Shown here: piece after piece, positions 43,206 to 51,246 of the stretch | Position numbering within the stretch: position 1 is the first letter of the stretch | How the letters are laid out: the number at the start of each line of letters is the position of its first letter | Origin: a virus | Length of the DNA: 56,613 nucleotides | IMG/VR virus record: IMGVR_UViG_3300036900_000166 | Coordinates: 1 to 56,613 of that record | Strand: one strand, 5' to 3' | Translations under genes and position numbers: made by a program | The notes under the pieces: generated by a model | What the model saw: only the letters and a program-made list of their open reading frames with translations | What the model was told of the DNA's origin: nothing | Database searches by the model: none

Positions 43206-44114
43206 ATGGCTGACCTTCCCGACATCTCCCCTGACCTTGACCAGCCGTTGCCACAGGTCGATCCCAACTCTGATTTAGTTCCTTACCGCATGGCCAGGAC
43301 CGATCCCGGCCAGCAACCCGTGGTCACCACCGGCTACGGACCAAGGGCACGTCCACCCATCTCACCGCCCGGAGGTGGCGGGGTGGGTGCGCCTGATATG
43401 TCGGCCTTGCTCGGTGAAGCCTTGCAGCATCTTCCGGTGGATGAAGCCTTGAAAGCCACCGAAGCAGCCACACGCTACATCGGTCAACGTGGGTACATGC
43501 GCGACATCCAAAGCGGTGCAAATGCTGCACAGGCGTTTGCCAAGTGGGGTCCGATGTTGTTCCACCAAGCCACGGGGATACCGGAAGCCATTGACCGGAG
43601 TGTGCCGACGCCGATCACCCCGTACCAACAGGCACAGCTTAGTCTGCGAAAGCAACAGATGACCAACCAACAGGCTGCTGCCAAAGCCAAGATGGACGCT
43701 GCGGCAGCAAAAGCAGCGGTGCCGACCCTTCCACCAGAGAAGAAGGCTGATTTGACCGACGCTTACAAGGAATTGGATCAGGCTCGGAGAGAACAGGCGA
43801 AGCTTGATCCTGGAAACATAGCACCCGATGAAACGATGGATCATCAGGAAGCGGTGTTGGGGTCGGGGAAACGGGTGTTCGATGCGCGACAGAGAATCAA
43901 CAAGATTGTCGGCATTCCACCGTCACCACTGCTAACGGCAAAGGCTCCGACGTATTTCGGTCCTAAAGAGACTCAGGCGGCACCACCTCCAGCTGACCTT
44001 CCAAACCCCGCGAAAGGTCCACCCCCGACAGTTTCAACCAAGGAACAATACGACGCTTTGAAGCCCGGTGACCAATACATTGGGAAAGACGGTAAGAAAT
44101 ACAGAAAGCCCTGA
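43206..44114 (+). CDS. Internal virion-like protein (302 aa)
   Basis: Disordered Pro-rich N-terminus, then Ala/Gln-rich helices (RKQQMTNQQAAAKAKMDAAA near residue 148) and a Lys-rich end (DQYIGKDGKKYRKP). ATG at 43206 was chosen since the upstream in-frame ATG at 43194 lies within the previous gene. Probably ejected with DNA or part of the inner core. Confidence 0.5.
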   Translation: MADLPDISPDLDQPLPQVDPNSDLVPYRMARTDPGQQPVVTTGYGPRARPPISPPGGGGVGAPDMSALLGEALQHLPVDEALKATEAATRYIGQRGYMRDIQSGANAAQAFAKWGPMLFHQATGIPEAIDRSVPTPITPYQQAQLSLRKQQMTNQQAAAKAKMDAAAAKAAVPTLPPEKKADLTDAYKELDQARREQAKLDPGNIAPDETMDHQEAVLGSGKRVFDARQRINKIVGIPPSPLLTAKAPTYFGPKETQAAPPPADLPNPAKGPPPTVSTKEQYDALKPGDQYIGKDGKKYRKP

Positions 44115-44116
44115 TT

Positions 44117-47100
44117 GTGGCTGACGAATTTGGCGGCATCCCGGTTGACGAACCCCAAACCGATGAGTTTGGAGGGATTGCCGTGTCGGAACCCTCGTTG
44201 CCACAGATAAAGCTCTCCCCCTACGAACAATACAGGATGTCGGGTCGTGAGCCTGTGGCTGGACCATTTGGACCAGCAAGCCCTGAAGAGGTGCCAGCCA
44301 TGTTGGAATCGGCACAGCGACCGTTTATCCCGCTTCCCGACACGGTAGCCAAGGGTCCACTTCCAGCCCTTTACAGGTCGGTGATAAAGCCAGTGGTTGA
44401 GGGTATCGAATCCCCCGCTGGACTCCTTATGATGCCAGCGTTGGCCGAATCCGCACCGTTACGTATTGCGGCTGGTCTTGGATTTGGTGGCATGGCGGCT
44501 AAGTCCGGACTTGAGAAGATGCAAAGTGCCGACCCACAGACCCAACTAGAAGGTCGCATGGAGTTCGCGGCATCACCCCTATTTGCGCTTACAGGTGGAA
44601 AGAGGGAGAAGGGTGCCACCCCCACCGAAAGAATCGTTCCTGAAGCCACTCCAGAGCCACCAGAGGCGCTTCCAAAGGCACCTGAGATTCCACCAGAGAA
44701 AGCACCCCCTACTGAAGCACCAGAGGGGGAACCGCCAACGGCTCCAGCGACGGTTGAGGCAAGTGGTGAACCTGTTGCAGCAGGCCCACCGGAGCCAGCC
44801 AAGGTGGAACCTAGTGCAACTCCAACAGTTACGCAAGAGCATCCACCTATTGTTGGCATGGGCGGTGCTGTGCCAGGTGAGTTCATCGGGTCCACAGGTG
44901 CCGACATCTATGGTGTGGCTCAAAGGGTGCGTGAAGAAAGGGCGGCAGCAGGCCAAACACCAGCCATTCTACCCGGACAAGGCGTGTCCGATGTGGAAGC
45001 TGTCACCCACGGCAAACTCTTGCTGGCGCGAGACCCCACGTTGGCAGAGAAAGCCTTGGATGCCTTCACCAAGACCAAGGCAATCAGTTACGATGCCATG
45101 TCCACAGTTCGGGCTAAAGGCGAAGAAGCTTCCCTTGCTGCTCGACGGGTTGAAGAGAAGTTCGGCACCGATTCACCTGAATACCAGAATGCCTTTGAGA
45201 ACCTTGCTCGGTGGGACAAGGTGAGCAAGGAGATGCAAACGGAGTGGCACAAAACCGGCATGTCGCAGCAGGGCCAAACCGACATTGACACTGGCACCTT
45301 CACTGGACTCCAAAGAGCCTTCACCGAAGCCACCGGAAAGACCTTTGACGAAGCTCAATCACGCACCGCCAAAGACCTTGCCGGAAAGTCACAGAAATCC
45401 ACCGCTGATGTCGTTGCCGCCAAAGACAAGCTTTTCAAGACTCTTGATGTCGCACCGGCAGATCCCAAGGTCCAATCGTTGGCTGACCGGATCGTGTCGG
45501 TGTTGGATAAGGGGGCCAACGATGCTCTTTCGAGGATTAAGGCGCGTCGTGCTGAAGGTCGGTTGTTTGCGGCTGGCATCGACCCGGAAGCTCTTGGTGA
45601 CTACGCCATTTACGGAGCAGCCAAGATTGCCAAGGGTGCCATTGAGTTTTCCAAGTGGTCGGCTGAGATGGTCAAAGACATCGGGGATTACATCCAGCCA
45701 CACCTGAAACAGATTTGGGATGCTGCCAATAAGCATCTGGACCAGGAAATCTCCAAGCACGGTCCTGCTGCTGAACAGATAAAGCGCACCTTCCGTGGAA
45801 AACCTTCGACCGCTGAAGGCGTGCGTGCTGTGATTTCCACCAGAGAACCCGGAGCCAAGTTCACATTGGATCAGGTCAAGGCGATCTGGAACTACGCCAA
45901 GGAGCATTACCTCTCCAAAGGCGTAAACGACTTCACCGATGTGGTTCACGGTATTGCCACCGACCTTGGCATGAAACCCGATGAAGTGCGTGAAGCTTTG
46001 GCACAACCCAAGGGTGCCAAGAAGATGACCGACGAGATGTACGCCAAGATGTCGGAACAGCGCAAAATCCAGAACCAAGCCAAGATGTGGGTTAAAGACC
46101 AGCAGGTTCCGGGGTGGTTACGGTTCATGCGAAGTGTCCCAAGGGTGTTCTTCATCGACAAGGTGTTTGGTCACGGCACGGTCGGCATGATCACCCACGC
46201 GGGACTAAACATCTTCGACCCCACAGCATGGAAAACTTACTGGCCAGCGTTCATCAAGCAATATGGATTGGTTTTCAAACCTGCTTATCACGAACGGATG
46301 ATGCAGGAATTGGCCAAAGACCCGCTGTTCATCAAAGCTCGTCGTGCGGGATTGGCTAATGACCCGTGGCGCTACTCCGACGACTACCAGAACGCAGCCA
46401 TCAAGACGTTCATGGGAAAGTTTGGTGGACTTGTCGGCAACCGTGGGTTCGACGCGCTAAAGATATTCAGGCAGGCACGATTCAACCAGATTTGGAACTC
46501 GTACCCAGACCTCCTAAAAACAGATGACATGGCCAAGATGCTGGCCGACAGCATTAATCCAGCAACAGGAGTTACATCCAGAGCTTTTCCAGAATGGACG
46601 GGGTGGACCTTCTTTGCCCCCAAATTAGAGGGCTCTAGGTGGGTGTGGATGATTGGAAATCCAGCCAGAGCAGCAGCAATTTTCAAGGAATGGAAAACAG
46701 CCACCCCAGAGCAAAAAGCTTTTGCTATGGCAGAACTAAAGCAGAAGGCCACCATTGCTGGAACCTATTTTTCATTGCTGGCCATGAACCAAGGGTTGCT
46801 CAAAGCTTCTGGTAGTGACGAGAACATTAATTTCACCAATCCACGGAAGGGTGACTTTCTCGCCTTCAAGGTGTCGGGTCACAATGTCGGGTTGGTGGGT
46901 CCGATGCTTGGCATGGTGCGGCTGTTCGCTAACCTCGTCCATGACGCGGCGGGAAAACGTGGAAAACTTGAGCAGTTGACTCCGCGTGGTGCCGCCATCG
47001 CTGAAGATTTGGGGTCGTATGCGAGAGGCAAGCTCAGCCCGTTTGCTGGTCAGGCTTACAACTTGGCGTCACAATCCGACTTCCAAGGCCGACCACTACC

Positions 47101-47344
47101 GTACTCCAGCGATCCGGTTCCCTCGTACCTGAGAAAGCGTGGGGTCAAGAAGTACACGTATGGCGAATATGCAGCCCAAGAACTCCTGCCGATTCCATTC
47201 GAGGAAGCTTTCAAAGAGGTGATGGCCAACCAAGGAATGAACGAGTCGGAAATCAAAAAGTACCTCTCGGCACTAACGATTGCTGTGGCTGCTGGTGGAA
47301 CCGGAATGCGCGTGAGCAAGGATTACAACCTGAAAGGACAATAA
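44117..47344 (+). CDS. Large ejection-type/polyvalent virion protein (1075 aa)
   Basis: GTG start. Residues 1-40 hold two DEFGGI repeats; 150-230 are a Pro/Glu/Ala linker; 270-520 are helical. The C-terminal half, from about residue 650, is a conserved-looking domain (VPGWLRFMRSVPRVFFIDKV, THAGLNIFDPTAW, NFTNPRKGDFLAFKV) similar in outline to the large polyvalent-protein domains found in phage ejection proteins. No lysozyme motif is visible. Being the longest gene of the module, it may take the place of a tape measure or inner core protein. Confidence 0.55.
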   Translation: MADEFGGIPVDEPQTDEFGGIAVSEPSLPQIKLSPYEQYRMSGREPVAGPFGPASPEEVPAMLESAQRPFIPLPDTVAKGPLPALYRSVIKPVVEGIESPAGLLMMPALAESAPLRIAAGLGFGGMAAKSGLEKMQSADPQTQLEGRMEFAASPLFALTGGKREKGATPTERIVPEATPEPPEALPKAPEIPPEKAPPTEAPEGEPPTAPATVEASGEPVAAGPPEPAKVEPSATPTVTQEHPPIVGMGGAVPGEFIGSTGADIYGVAQRVREERAAAGQTPAILPGQGVSDVEAVTHGKLLLARDPTLAEKALDAFTKTKAISYDAMSTVRAKGEEASLAARRVEEKFGTDSPEYQNAFENLARWDKVSKEMQTEWHKTGMSQQGQTDIDTGTFTGLQRAFTEATGKTFDEAQSRTAKDLAGKSQKSTADVVAAKDKLFKTLDVAPADPKVQSLADRIVSVLDKGANDALSRIKARRAEGRLFAAGIDPEALGDYAIYGAAKIAKGAIEFSKWSAEMVKDIGDYIQPHLKQIWDAANKHLDQEISKHGPAAEQIKRTFRGKPSTAEGVRAVISTREPGAKFTLDQVKAIWNYAKEHYLSKGVNDFTDVVHGIATDLGMKPDEVREALAQPKGAKKMTDEMYAKMSEQRKIQNQAKMWVKDQQVPGWLRFMRSVPRVFFIDKVFGHGTVGMITHAGLNIFDPTAWKTYWPAFIKQYGLVFKPAYHERMMQELAKDPLFIKARRAGLANDPWRYSDDYQNAAIKTFMGKFGGLVGNRGFDALKIFRQARFNQIWNSYPDLLKTDDMAKMLADSINPATGVTSRAFPEWTGWTFFAPKLEGSRWVWMIGNPARAAAIFKEWKTATPEQKAFAMAELKQKATIAGTYFSLLAMNQGLLKASGSDENINFTNPRKGDFLAFKVSGHNVGLVGPMLGMVRLFANLVHDAAGKRGKLEQLTPRGAAIAEDLGSYARGKLSPFAGQAYNLASQSDFQGRPLPYSSDPVPSYLRKRGVKKYTYGEYAAQELLPIPFEEAFKEVMANQGMNESEIKKYLSALTIAVAAGGTGMRVSKDYNLKGQ

Positions 47345-47400
47345 TAACAACCAAATCACCAGAATTAAACATTACCACCGCCAAGAAACAGTACCGCGAA

Positions 47401-47559
47401 ATGCAGAAATTCTTGAAGGAGGTAGTTGCTCCAGAACTTGAAAAGATTCGAAGGGATTTCGTGCGTAAACGCGCCATCGCTCTATTTCCAGAGCATTTTA
47501 AGGGCTATGCCAGAGAGGAATTTATCAAGCAGAGTCACTGTATGTTTAAGGGTAAATAA
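47401..47559 (+). CDS. Small basic helical protein (52 aa)
   Basis: A Lys/Glu-rich 52-codon frame ending two bases before the next ATG: MQKFLKEVVAPELEKI then RKRAIALFPEHFKGYAREEF. The frame stays open upstream to 47341 without a standard start, so the N-terminus may be longer if a rare codon is used. A TTG at 47426 in another frame has a better ribosome-binding site (GGAGG) but encodes a less protein-like sequence. Confidence 0.5.
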   Translation: MQKFLKEVVAPELEKIRRDFVRKRAIALFPEHFKGYAREEFIKQSHCMFKGK

Positions 47560-47561
47560 TT

Positions 47562-47720
47562 ATGCCAGCCAAATCACAAGCCCAACGAGCTTACCTCAAT
47601 GCAGAATTTGGACATGCTTGGGTGAAGCGACACCATTTCGACAACAAGGGCAAGTTGCCGATGCACAAGAAGCGAAAGAAGCGTATTGTGCCACGTAAGG
47701 ATCGCAACGGGTTTTACTGA
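47562..47720 (+). CDS. Small conserved-type phage protein (52 aa)
   Basis: Starts MPAKSQAQRAYLNAEFG, with KRHHFDNKGKLP following and a basic run KKRKKRIVPRK, a pattern seen in many small phage proteins of unknown role. Its TGA overlaps the next ATG by one base. Basic charge suggests nucleic-acid contact. Confidence 0.6.
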   Translation: MPAKSQAQRAYLNAEFGHAWVKRHHFDNKGKLPMHKKRKKRIVPRKDRNGFY

Positions 47721-48010
47721 TGAGCCTTTGGAAATCGCTGGCGAGTGGTGCCGGTCACGCTTTGCCAGCCACAAAATACGACCTGCAACAAATGGAAAGA
47801 CGACTCATGGCACTCATAGATGACCTGACAGCACAAGTGACCGCAAACACCGATGCAGAACAATCAGCGATTGTCCTGCTCGGGAAACTCCACGACCTGT
47901 TAGTGGCGGCGGGGACCGACCCCACGAAACTACAGGCGATTAAAGACACCTTGAAAACCAGCGCCGATGCCCTTGCTGCGGCAGTGGTGGCGAATACACC
48001 GGCAGCTTAA
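47720..48010 (+). CDS. Small helical protein (96 aa)
   Basis: Ala/Leu/Thr-rich helical protein with a coiled-coil segment (residues 20-60, DLQQMERRLMALIDDL). It is the last rightward gene; its stop overlaps the stop of the first leftward gene by 4 bp. Unknown function. Confidence 0.6.
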   Translation: MSLWKSLASGAGHALPATKYDLQQMERRLMALIDDLTAQVTANTDAEQSAIVLLGKLHDLLVAAGTDPTKLQAIKDTLKTSADALAAAVVANTPAA

Positions 48011-48198
48011 TTTTCCTCCTCGCTCAATCCGGCGCACCCGTAGGGCACCTCCCCGCTCTGCGGGTCGTTCTTCCACACTTCCCACTTCCACTCGTTAGCC
48101 TCTAAAAGCCTCTCCAATTCGTCGATTGGCTCTGGCTGTGGCCACGGACCAAACATGAGCCTCCAATCGCTTGGCGGTGGGGTGGTTTCAGGTTCCAT
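48007..48198 (-). CDS. Small acidic protein (63 aa)
   Basis: Trp/Glu/Pro-rich peptide (WKWEVWKNDPQSGEVPYG). ATG at 48198 chosen; a longer frame begins at 48321 but overlaps the upstream gene fully. Distal end of the leftward operon. Function unknown. Confidence 0.55.
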   Translation of the reverse strand: MEPETTPPPSDWRLMFGPWPQPEPIDELERLLEANEWKWEVWKNDPQSGEVPYGCAGLSEEEN

Positions 48199-48415
48199 AC
48201 GAGTCAAAGAGGAACTGCACTGCTGGTGAATGCTTAAACCATCCAACCCACAGCTTGCCATCCTTGTGGTACATGATGTGGGTGACGCTGCCATCCAAGG
48301 CACTTGGAAGGTCGAACCCAAGTGTTATTGGGGCGGTGTAAATGGGTGGATGGTCGTGGGCAATCACGCATTCACAGAAACGGTGAACGAGTTGTAGGTC
48401 CAGGGTTTCGGTCAT
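48188..48415 (-). CDS. Hypothetical protein (75 aa)
   Basis: Compact mixed protein with HRFCECVIAHDHPPI near residue 11 and a WVGWF segment near 56. A TAAGGATGG sequence precedes the ATG as a possible ribosome-binding site. Start and end overlap the neighbours. Unknown. Confidence 0.6.
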   Translation of the reverse strand: MTETLDLQLVHRFCECVIAHDHPPIYTAPITLGFDLPSALDGSVTHIMYHKDGKLWVGWFKHSPAVQFLFDSYGT

Positions 48416-48774
48416 AAGCGTTCCATCCTTACGATGGTTCCGGTTTTGCCTCTGGTTTCGACCTGTCCGTATTCAAAGCGGATTCGGTGGTCTCCATCGT
48501 CGATAGCAAGGCTCCTTGCGATGCCATCACGAAGCGACTTGTATGAAGCCGAGAGATTGTCGTCATCAAGAAGTTTATGGCCGAATCGGATGATCGTAAC
48601 GCGCACAACCAAGCCTGTTTTGCGTCTTGGGCGTGGAGTCGGCTTTTGGTCCAGTGTTGGTAGCGGGTTTGGTTGGGGCTTGGTGGGCAATAATCCACCC
48701 ACAAGACGGCTTGGGTGGCAGTACTCGCCTTGGGCATTTTGGACATAATTAGGTGGTATTCCTTTAGGGGTCAT
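48412..48774 (-). CDS. RusA-like Holliday junction resolvase (120 aa)
   Basis: The segment LLDDDNLSASYKSLRDGIA (residues 68-86) and SLAIDDGD (88-95) match the acidic RusA pattern (DDDN, then paired Asp), ending in a beta strand TGTIVRMERL. Known RusA enzymes resolve four-way junctions from recombination and replication. Length fits. A basic linker (KPTPRPRRK) precedes the core. Next to an HNH nuclease and in one operon with an ERF annealing protein. Confidence 0.7.
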   Translation of the reverse strand: MTPKGIPPNYVQNAQGEYCHPSRLVGGLLPTKPQPNPLPTLDQKPTPRPRRKTGLVVRVTIIRFGHKLLDDDNLSASYKSLRDGIARSLAIDDGDHRIRFEYGQVETRGKTGTIVRMERL

Positions 48775-49085
48775 GTGGGGATCACCAATGACGGTCGGTT
48801 GAAAAGGTTGTCGGGTGCGCGGAAGCCATCTCGCGTTGCGTCATTCCTGTGAGACTCGACATGGCGATGGCAGCTTCGACAAAGCATAATCCACCCCGGC
48901 ACCCAACAAAGTAATGCGTGAACCCGGCCAAATTTATGGTGAAGCTCACGATATCGTGGGGGGATCGTGTTGTGGCATCGCTCACAAAACGGCGTGTTCT
49001 CCAAGAACAGGAGCCTCAAGTGGCGGTACTTGGCGTGATCACGCGACCTTTGCTTAGACTGGCGTGGTGGTCGTTTGGTTTTCAT
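48771..49085 (-). CDS. HNH endonuclease (104 aa)
   Basis: CERCHNTIPPRYRELHH (residues 34-50) gives the first Cys pair and the HH of an HNH core; CRSCHRHVESHRND near 69-82 provides the second Cys pair and final His. A small free-standing nuclease of the kind often placed beside phage resolvases and packaging genes. The 5' end overlaps the next gene upstream by 32 bp. Confidence 0.8.
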   Translation of the reverse strand: MKTKRPPRQSKQRSRDHAKYRHLRLLFLENTPFCERCHNTIPPRYRELHHKFGRVHALLCWVPGWIMLCRSCHRHVESHRNDATRDGFRAPDNLFNRPSLVIPT

Positions 49086-49284
49086 GGGTTAGGTAGCGGA
49101 CTAAGAAAAGGACGTGCTTGCAGTACGGCATCCCCTTGCACTGCATCTGCTCACAGGAGCATCTCGCGGTGGGCTTGTTCCATTTCTCCTCTTGCCATTG
49201 CAGGTCCACCAAATGGTCGATTCCACGTCGGCTCTCCGAGGACACCCAATAGCGGAACTCTCCAGGTATGCGGGTGACGGTCAT
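49054..49284 (-). CDS. SWIM zinc-finger protein (76 aa)
   Basis: The core CSCEQMQCKGMPYCKHVLFL (residues 43-62) fits the SWIM pattern CxCx(n)CxH. SWIM fingers bind DNA or proteins and occur in recombination regulators. Free-standing here, with a short beta N-terminus. Part of the leftward recombination operon. Confidence 0.7.
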   Translation of the reverse strand: MTVTRIPGEFRYWVSSESRRGIDHLVDLQWQEEKWNKPTARCSCEQMQCKGMPYCKHVLFLVRYLTHENQTTTTPV

Positions 49285-49595
49285 GGTGTCGGCCTTCCAG
49301 TTCTAGTGTCGAAGAACTTTGGTCCCGATTCGTGCCAGTGGAAACAGAATTGGTGCTTATTCACGTACTCCGACTTGGGTGGCAGGATTTGCACCATGTA
49401 AACGTCATCAGGGCAAAACTCGTAACGTGCTCGCTTCTGTTCTTCCCATGTGGGGTTGCGGTCGGGGCACGAAATGGAAATGTGCCACCCGATTTGTTCT
49501 CGCTCTTTAGGTCCACTGACCAGAACCCTCACGGGACCATCAGTGTAAATGTGGGCACCCGTCATCGGATCAATCCCTCGAAGTGTGTATCCCAT
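49281..49595 (-). CDS. Conserved-type hypothetical phage protein (104 aa)
   Basis: Pattern GWHISISCPDRNPTWEE, then DVYMVQILPPKSEYVN and FCFHWHES, which I recognise as a small phage family of unknown function found near replication genes. Start overlaps the upstream region by a few bases only. Confidence 0.6.
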   Translation of the reverse strand: MGYTLRGIDPMTGAHIYTDGPVRVLVSGPKEREQIGWHISISCPDRNPTWEEQKRARYEFCPDDVYMVQILPPKSEYVNKHQFCFHWHESGPKFFDTRTGRPTP

Positions 49596-49597
49596 AT

Positions 49598-50023
49598 CTA
49601 AAGCCAGTCCCCCAACTGAAGTTTCAATGAAAGCGCAATGGTGCGTGCCGCCTCTGGTTTGGCCAACATGTCGGTGTGGGCTCGACCCACGATTTCAGTG
49701 ATCCTCTTGCTTTTGTAATGTGGCAACAGGGCTCGGGCTTCACCTTCCACACACGAAAAGGGCAATCCTTTGTTGGGTCCAAAGATCGGGTGGTCCACCC
49801 ACGGCTTGTAATCGGGCTCCAAGAGCACCTTGATGTTCTTTGGTTTGAGTCGCCACCCTTTGTGGATACACTTGGTTATCCCTTCAGCCAGCTTGCTTGC
49901 TTCGGGTGACTCCCAGTAAGGCCAGTACGCCAGAGCAGTGCAAACACAGGTGCCGGGTTTGTCGTGGGTTTCACTGGACAACACCGACGCCACGATCAGT
50001 TGCTCTGTGGCGATGATGTTCAC
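49598..50023 (-). CDS. Hypothetical protein (141 aa)
   Basis: Mixed helical protein. The N-terminus (ATEQLIVASVLS) recalls the start of DnaB-type N-terminal domains, and PIFGPNKGLPFSC later has a faint resemblance to them, but no ATPase follows, so no function is assigned. Overlaps the neighbour at 50020 by 4 bp. Confidence 0.55.
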   Translation of the reverse strand: MNIIATEQLIVASVLSSETHDKPGTCVCTALAYWPYWESPEASKLAEGITKCIHKGWRLKPKNIKVLLEPDYKPWVDHPIFGPNKGLPFSCVEGEARALLPHYKSKRITEIVGRAHTDMLAKPEAARTIALSLKLQLGDWL

Positions 50024-50319
50024 CGGAGTTTCTGTGAAACCGATACGTCATCGGTGACGCCCGGAATAACAGCAGTGCGAAACTCACTGAGCTTTTCACC
50101 TAGTTTCTTGGCCTTCTTGTTGAGCAGGTTGTTGGCCGTCAGTCGCATCCGTGAAGCATCACCCCGTTTCAACTTCGCATCCTCAACAGCTTCAGGATAC
50201 TTGAAAAGCTCATCGGCAATGATGTCCAGTTGTTCGGCTTCCTTCGACAGCGCCGATGCTTTGGCGTGGCACTTGTCGATGTCCTTGATGATTTGTTCCT
50301 CGGTGGTGTAGCGTTTCAT
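50020..50319 (-). CDS. Charged coiled-coil protein (99 aa)
   Basis: Lys/Glu/Ala-rich with long helices (residues 5-45 and 55-85), no Cys. Likely a helical bundle or dimer. Gene coupled at both ends (ATGA). Unknown role in the recombination block. Confidence 0.6.
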   Translation of the reverse strand: MKRYTTEEQIIKDIDKCHAKASALSKEAEQLDIIADELFKYPEAVEDAKLKRGDASRMRLTANNLLNKKAKKLGEKLSEFRTAVIPGVTDDVSVSQKLR

Positions 50320-50534
50320 TGGTTGTGCTTGGTGGTTACAAACTTGAGTGTGACCCTTCCTTTGCCTGTCGATTTGGCGTCGATAAACTCAATGGGGAAA
50401 AGCTCAGCGGAAGGATGATGCTCTTCCTGCCACTTGATACCCACAAATTCAACCTCTGGGTCGTACTCGTAATCTGAGTGGTAACCCGCCTCGCTCTTCA
50501 CGAGGGTAATAAACTTTGAGAGTTTGAGCCTCAT
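50316..50534 (-). CDS. Hypothetical protein (72 aa)
   Basis: Beta-rich small protein (EVEFVGIKWQEEHHPSAE, RVTLKFVTTKH). Coupled to both neighbours. Unknown. Confidence 0.55.
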   Translation of the reverse strand: MRLKLSKFITLVKSEAGYHSDYEYDPEVEFVGIKWQEEHHPSAELFPIEFIDAKSTGKGRVTLKFVTTKHNQ

Positions 50535-50980
50535 AAGGTTTTCCCAAATTCACGGAACTTCTTAAACGCCTCTTCGTCGGCCATCACCTGTGCCGCTGTG
50601 CGGGGTGGACTGGTGTGGTTTTCGGTGCGTCCGGTGGCACGCAACGCTTCCTGTTTACCGTAATCAATCTTGGGCTTTCTGGCGTGCGCTCTAGCTGTCG
50701 ACAAATCCTCTTCAAAGTAATCAGGGTTGCCGATGAGATTGTGGAACTTGAGTGAGCCGGGGAACCTTTCACCCTTCTTAATCATGAACTTCAGGTAGGC
50801 GACCACCATGCGAAGCTCTTCAATGTCGTGACCGCGTTGACACCAATCCCACCAAACACGCTCCCGGTGGAAGTCCAGGGTCAACTGGTGGCCCGTCAGA
50901 TGACGATACTCATGGTGAAGCGTAGCTATGGCGGCACTGTCGATCTTAGGTAGTGGGCTACTTTGATTTTTCTCATGCAT
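50531..50980 (-). CDS. Replication-accessory-like protein, IS-fused N-terminus (149 aa)
   Basis: Residues 12-149 are the phage part: FHRERVWWDWCQRGHDIEEL and GSLKFHNLIGNPDYFEEDL are typical of small phage proteins near replication genes, perhaps helicase-loader-like. Residues 1-11 (MHEKNQSSPLP) are encoded by the end of an IS element. The original start was probably the ATG at 52369-52371, giving MKIDSAAIATL; the IS inserted between that ATG's flanks and duplicated AAGATCG. The fused frame is intact, so a product with an IS-derived N-terminus can be made. Confidence 0.75.
   Translation of the reverse strand: MHEKNQSSPLPKIDSAAIATLHHEYRHLTGHQLTLDFHRERVWWDWCQRGHDIEELRMVVAYLKFMIKKGERFPGSLKFHNLIGNPDYFEEDLSTARAHARKPKIDYGKQEALRATGRTENHTSPPRTAAQVMADEEAFKKFREFGKTL
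50941..50948. repeat. IS target-site duplication, left copy
   Basis: CGATCTTA here and CGATCTTC at 52362-52369 share 7 bp exactly (CGATCTT) on the two sides of the element, consistent with an IS1-type 7-9 bp duplication. Confidence 0.75.
50949..50966. repeat. IS terminal inverted repeat, left
   Basis: Matches the reverse complement of 52344-52361 at 17 of 18 positions. Read outward on the minus strand, the sequence just inside (50967-50980) contains an ATG in a frame that stays open through the repeat. Confidence 0.85.
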
Positions 50981-51009
50981 AATAGCTAACGGGTGGTTAT
51001 TGTTTGGGC

Positions 51010-51246
51010 ATGAAATGCCCGCATTGTGGTAACGAAATCAACATCGGCTCCCTGCTGGGGAGCACAACGTCAAAGGCCAAGGCCCGCGCAGCCAGGCGCA
51101 ACGCCAAGCTTGGGGGCTGGCCAAAGGGCCGCAAGCGCGGGAAACGTCGCCCGAACGACGCCAACGCGCTGGCGCGCTCCATTGTTTCCGAAGCTGAGAA
51201 GCTCACGCAGCAAGCCTCCGTTCGTCGATTTCCAGCAGAGCAATAA
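51010..51246 (+). CDS. IS passenger: zinc-ribbon, basic protein (78 aa)
   Basis: Begins MKCPHCGNEINIGSLLGS, with one CxxC pair, then a basic tract KARAARRNAKLGG and GRKRGKRR. Similar short proteins occur in bacteria as orphan genes. It points opposite to the transposase and overlaps its last 44 bases. Not needed for transposition by any known rule; probably a passenger gene, perhaps DNA-binding. Confidence 0.6.
   Translation: MKCPHCGNEINIGSLLGSTTSKAKARAARRNAKLGGWPKGRKRGKRRPNDANALARSIVSEAEKLTQQASVRRFPAEQ

Noticed and set aside
47426-47698. 90-codon frame with GGAGG before TTG
   Set aside because: It overlaps two small frames with better protein-like composition and exact coupling; its own product looks random.
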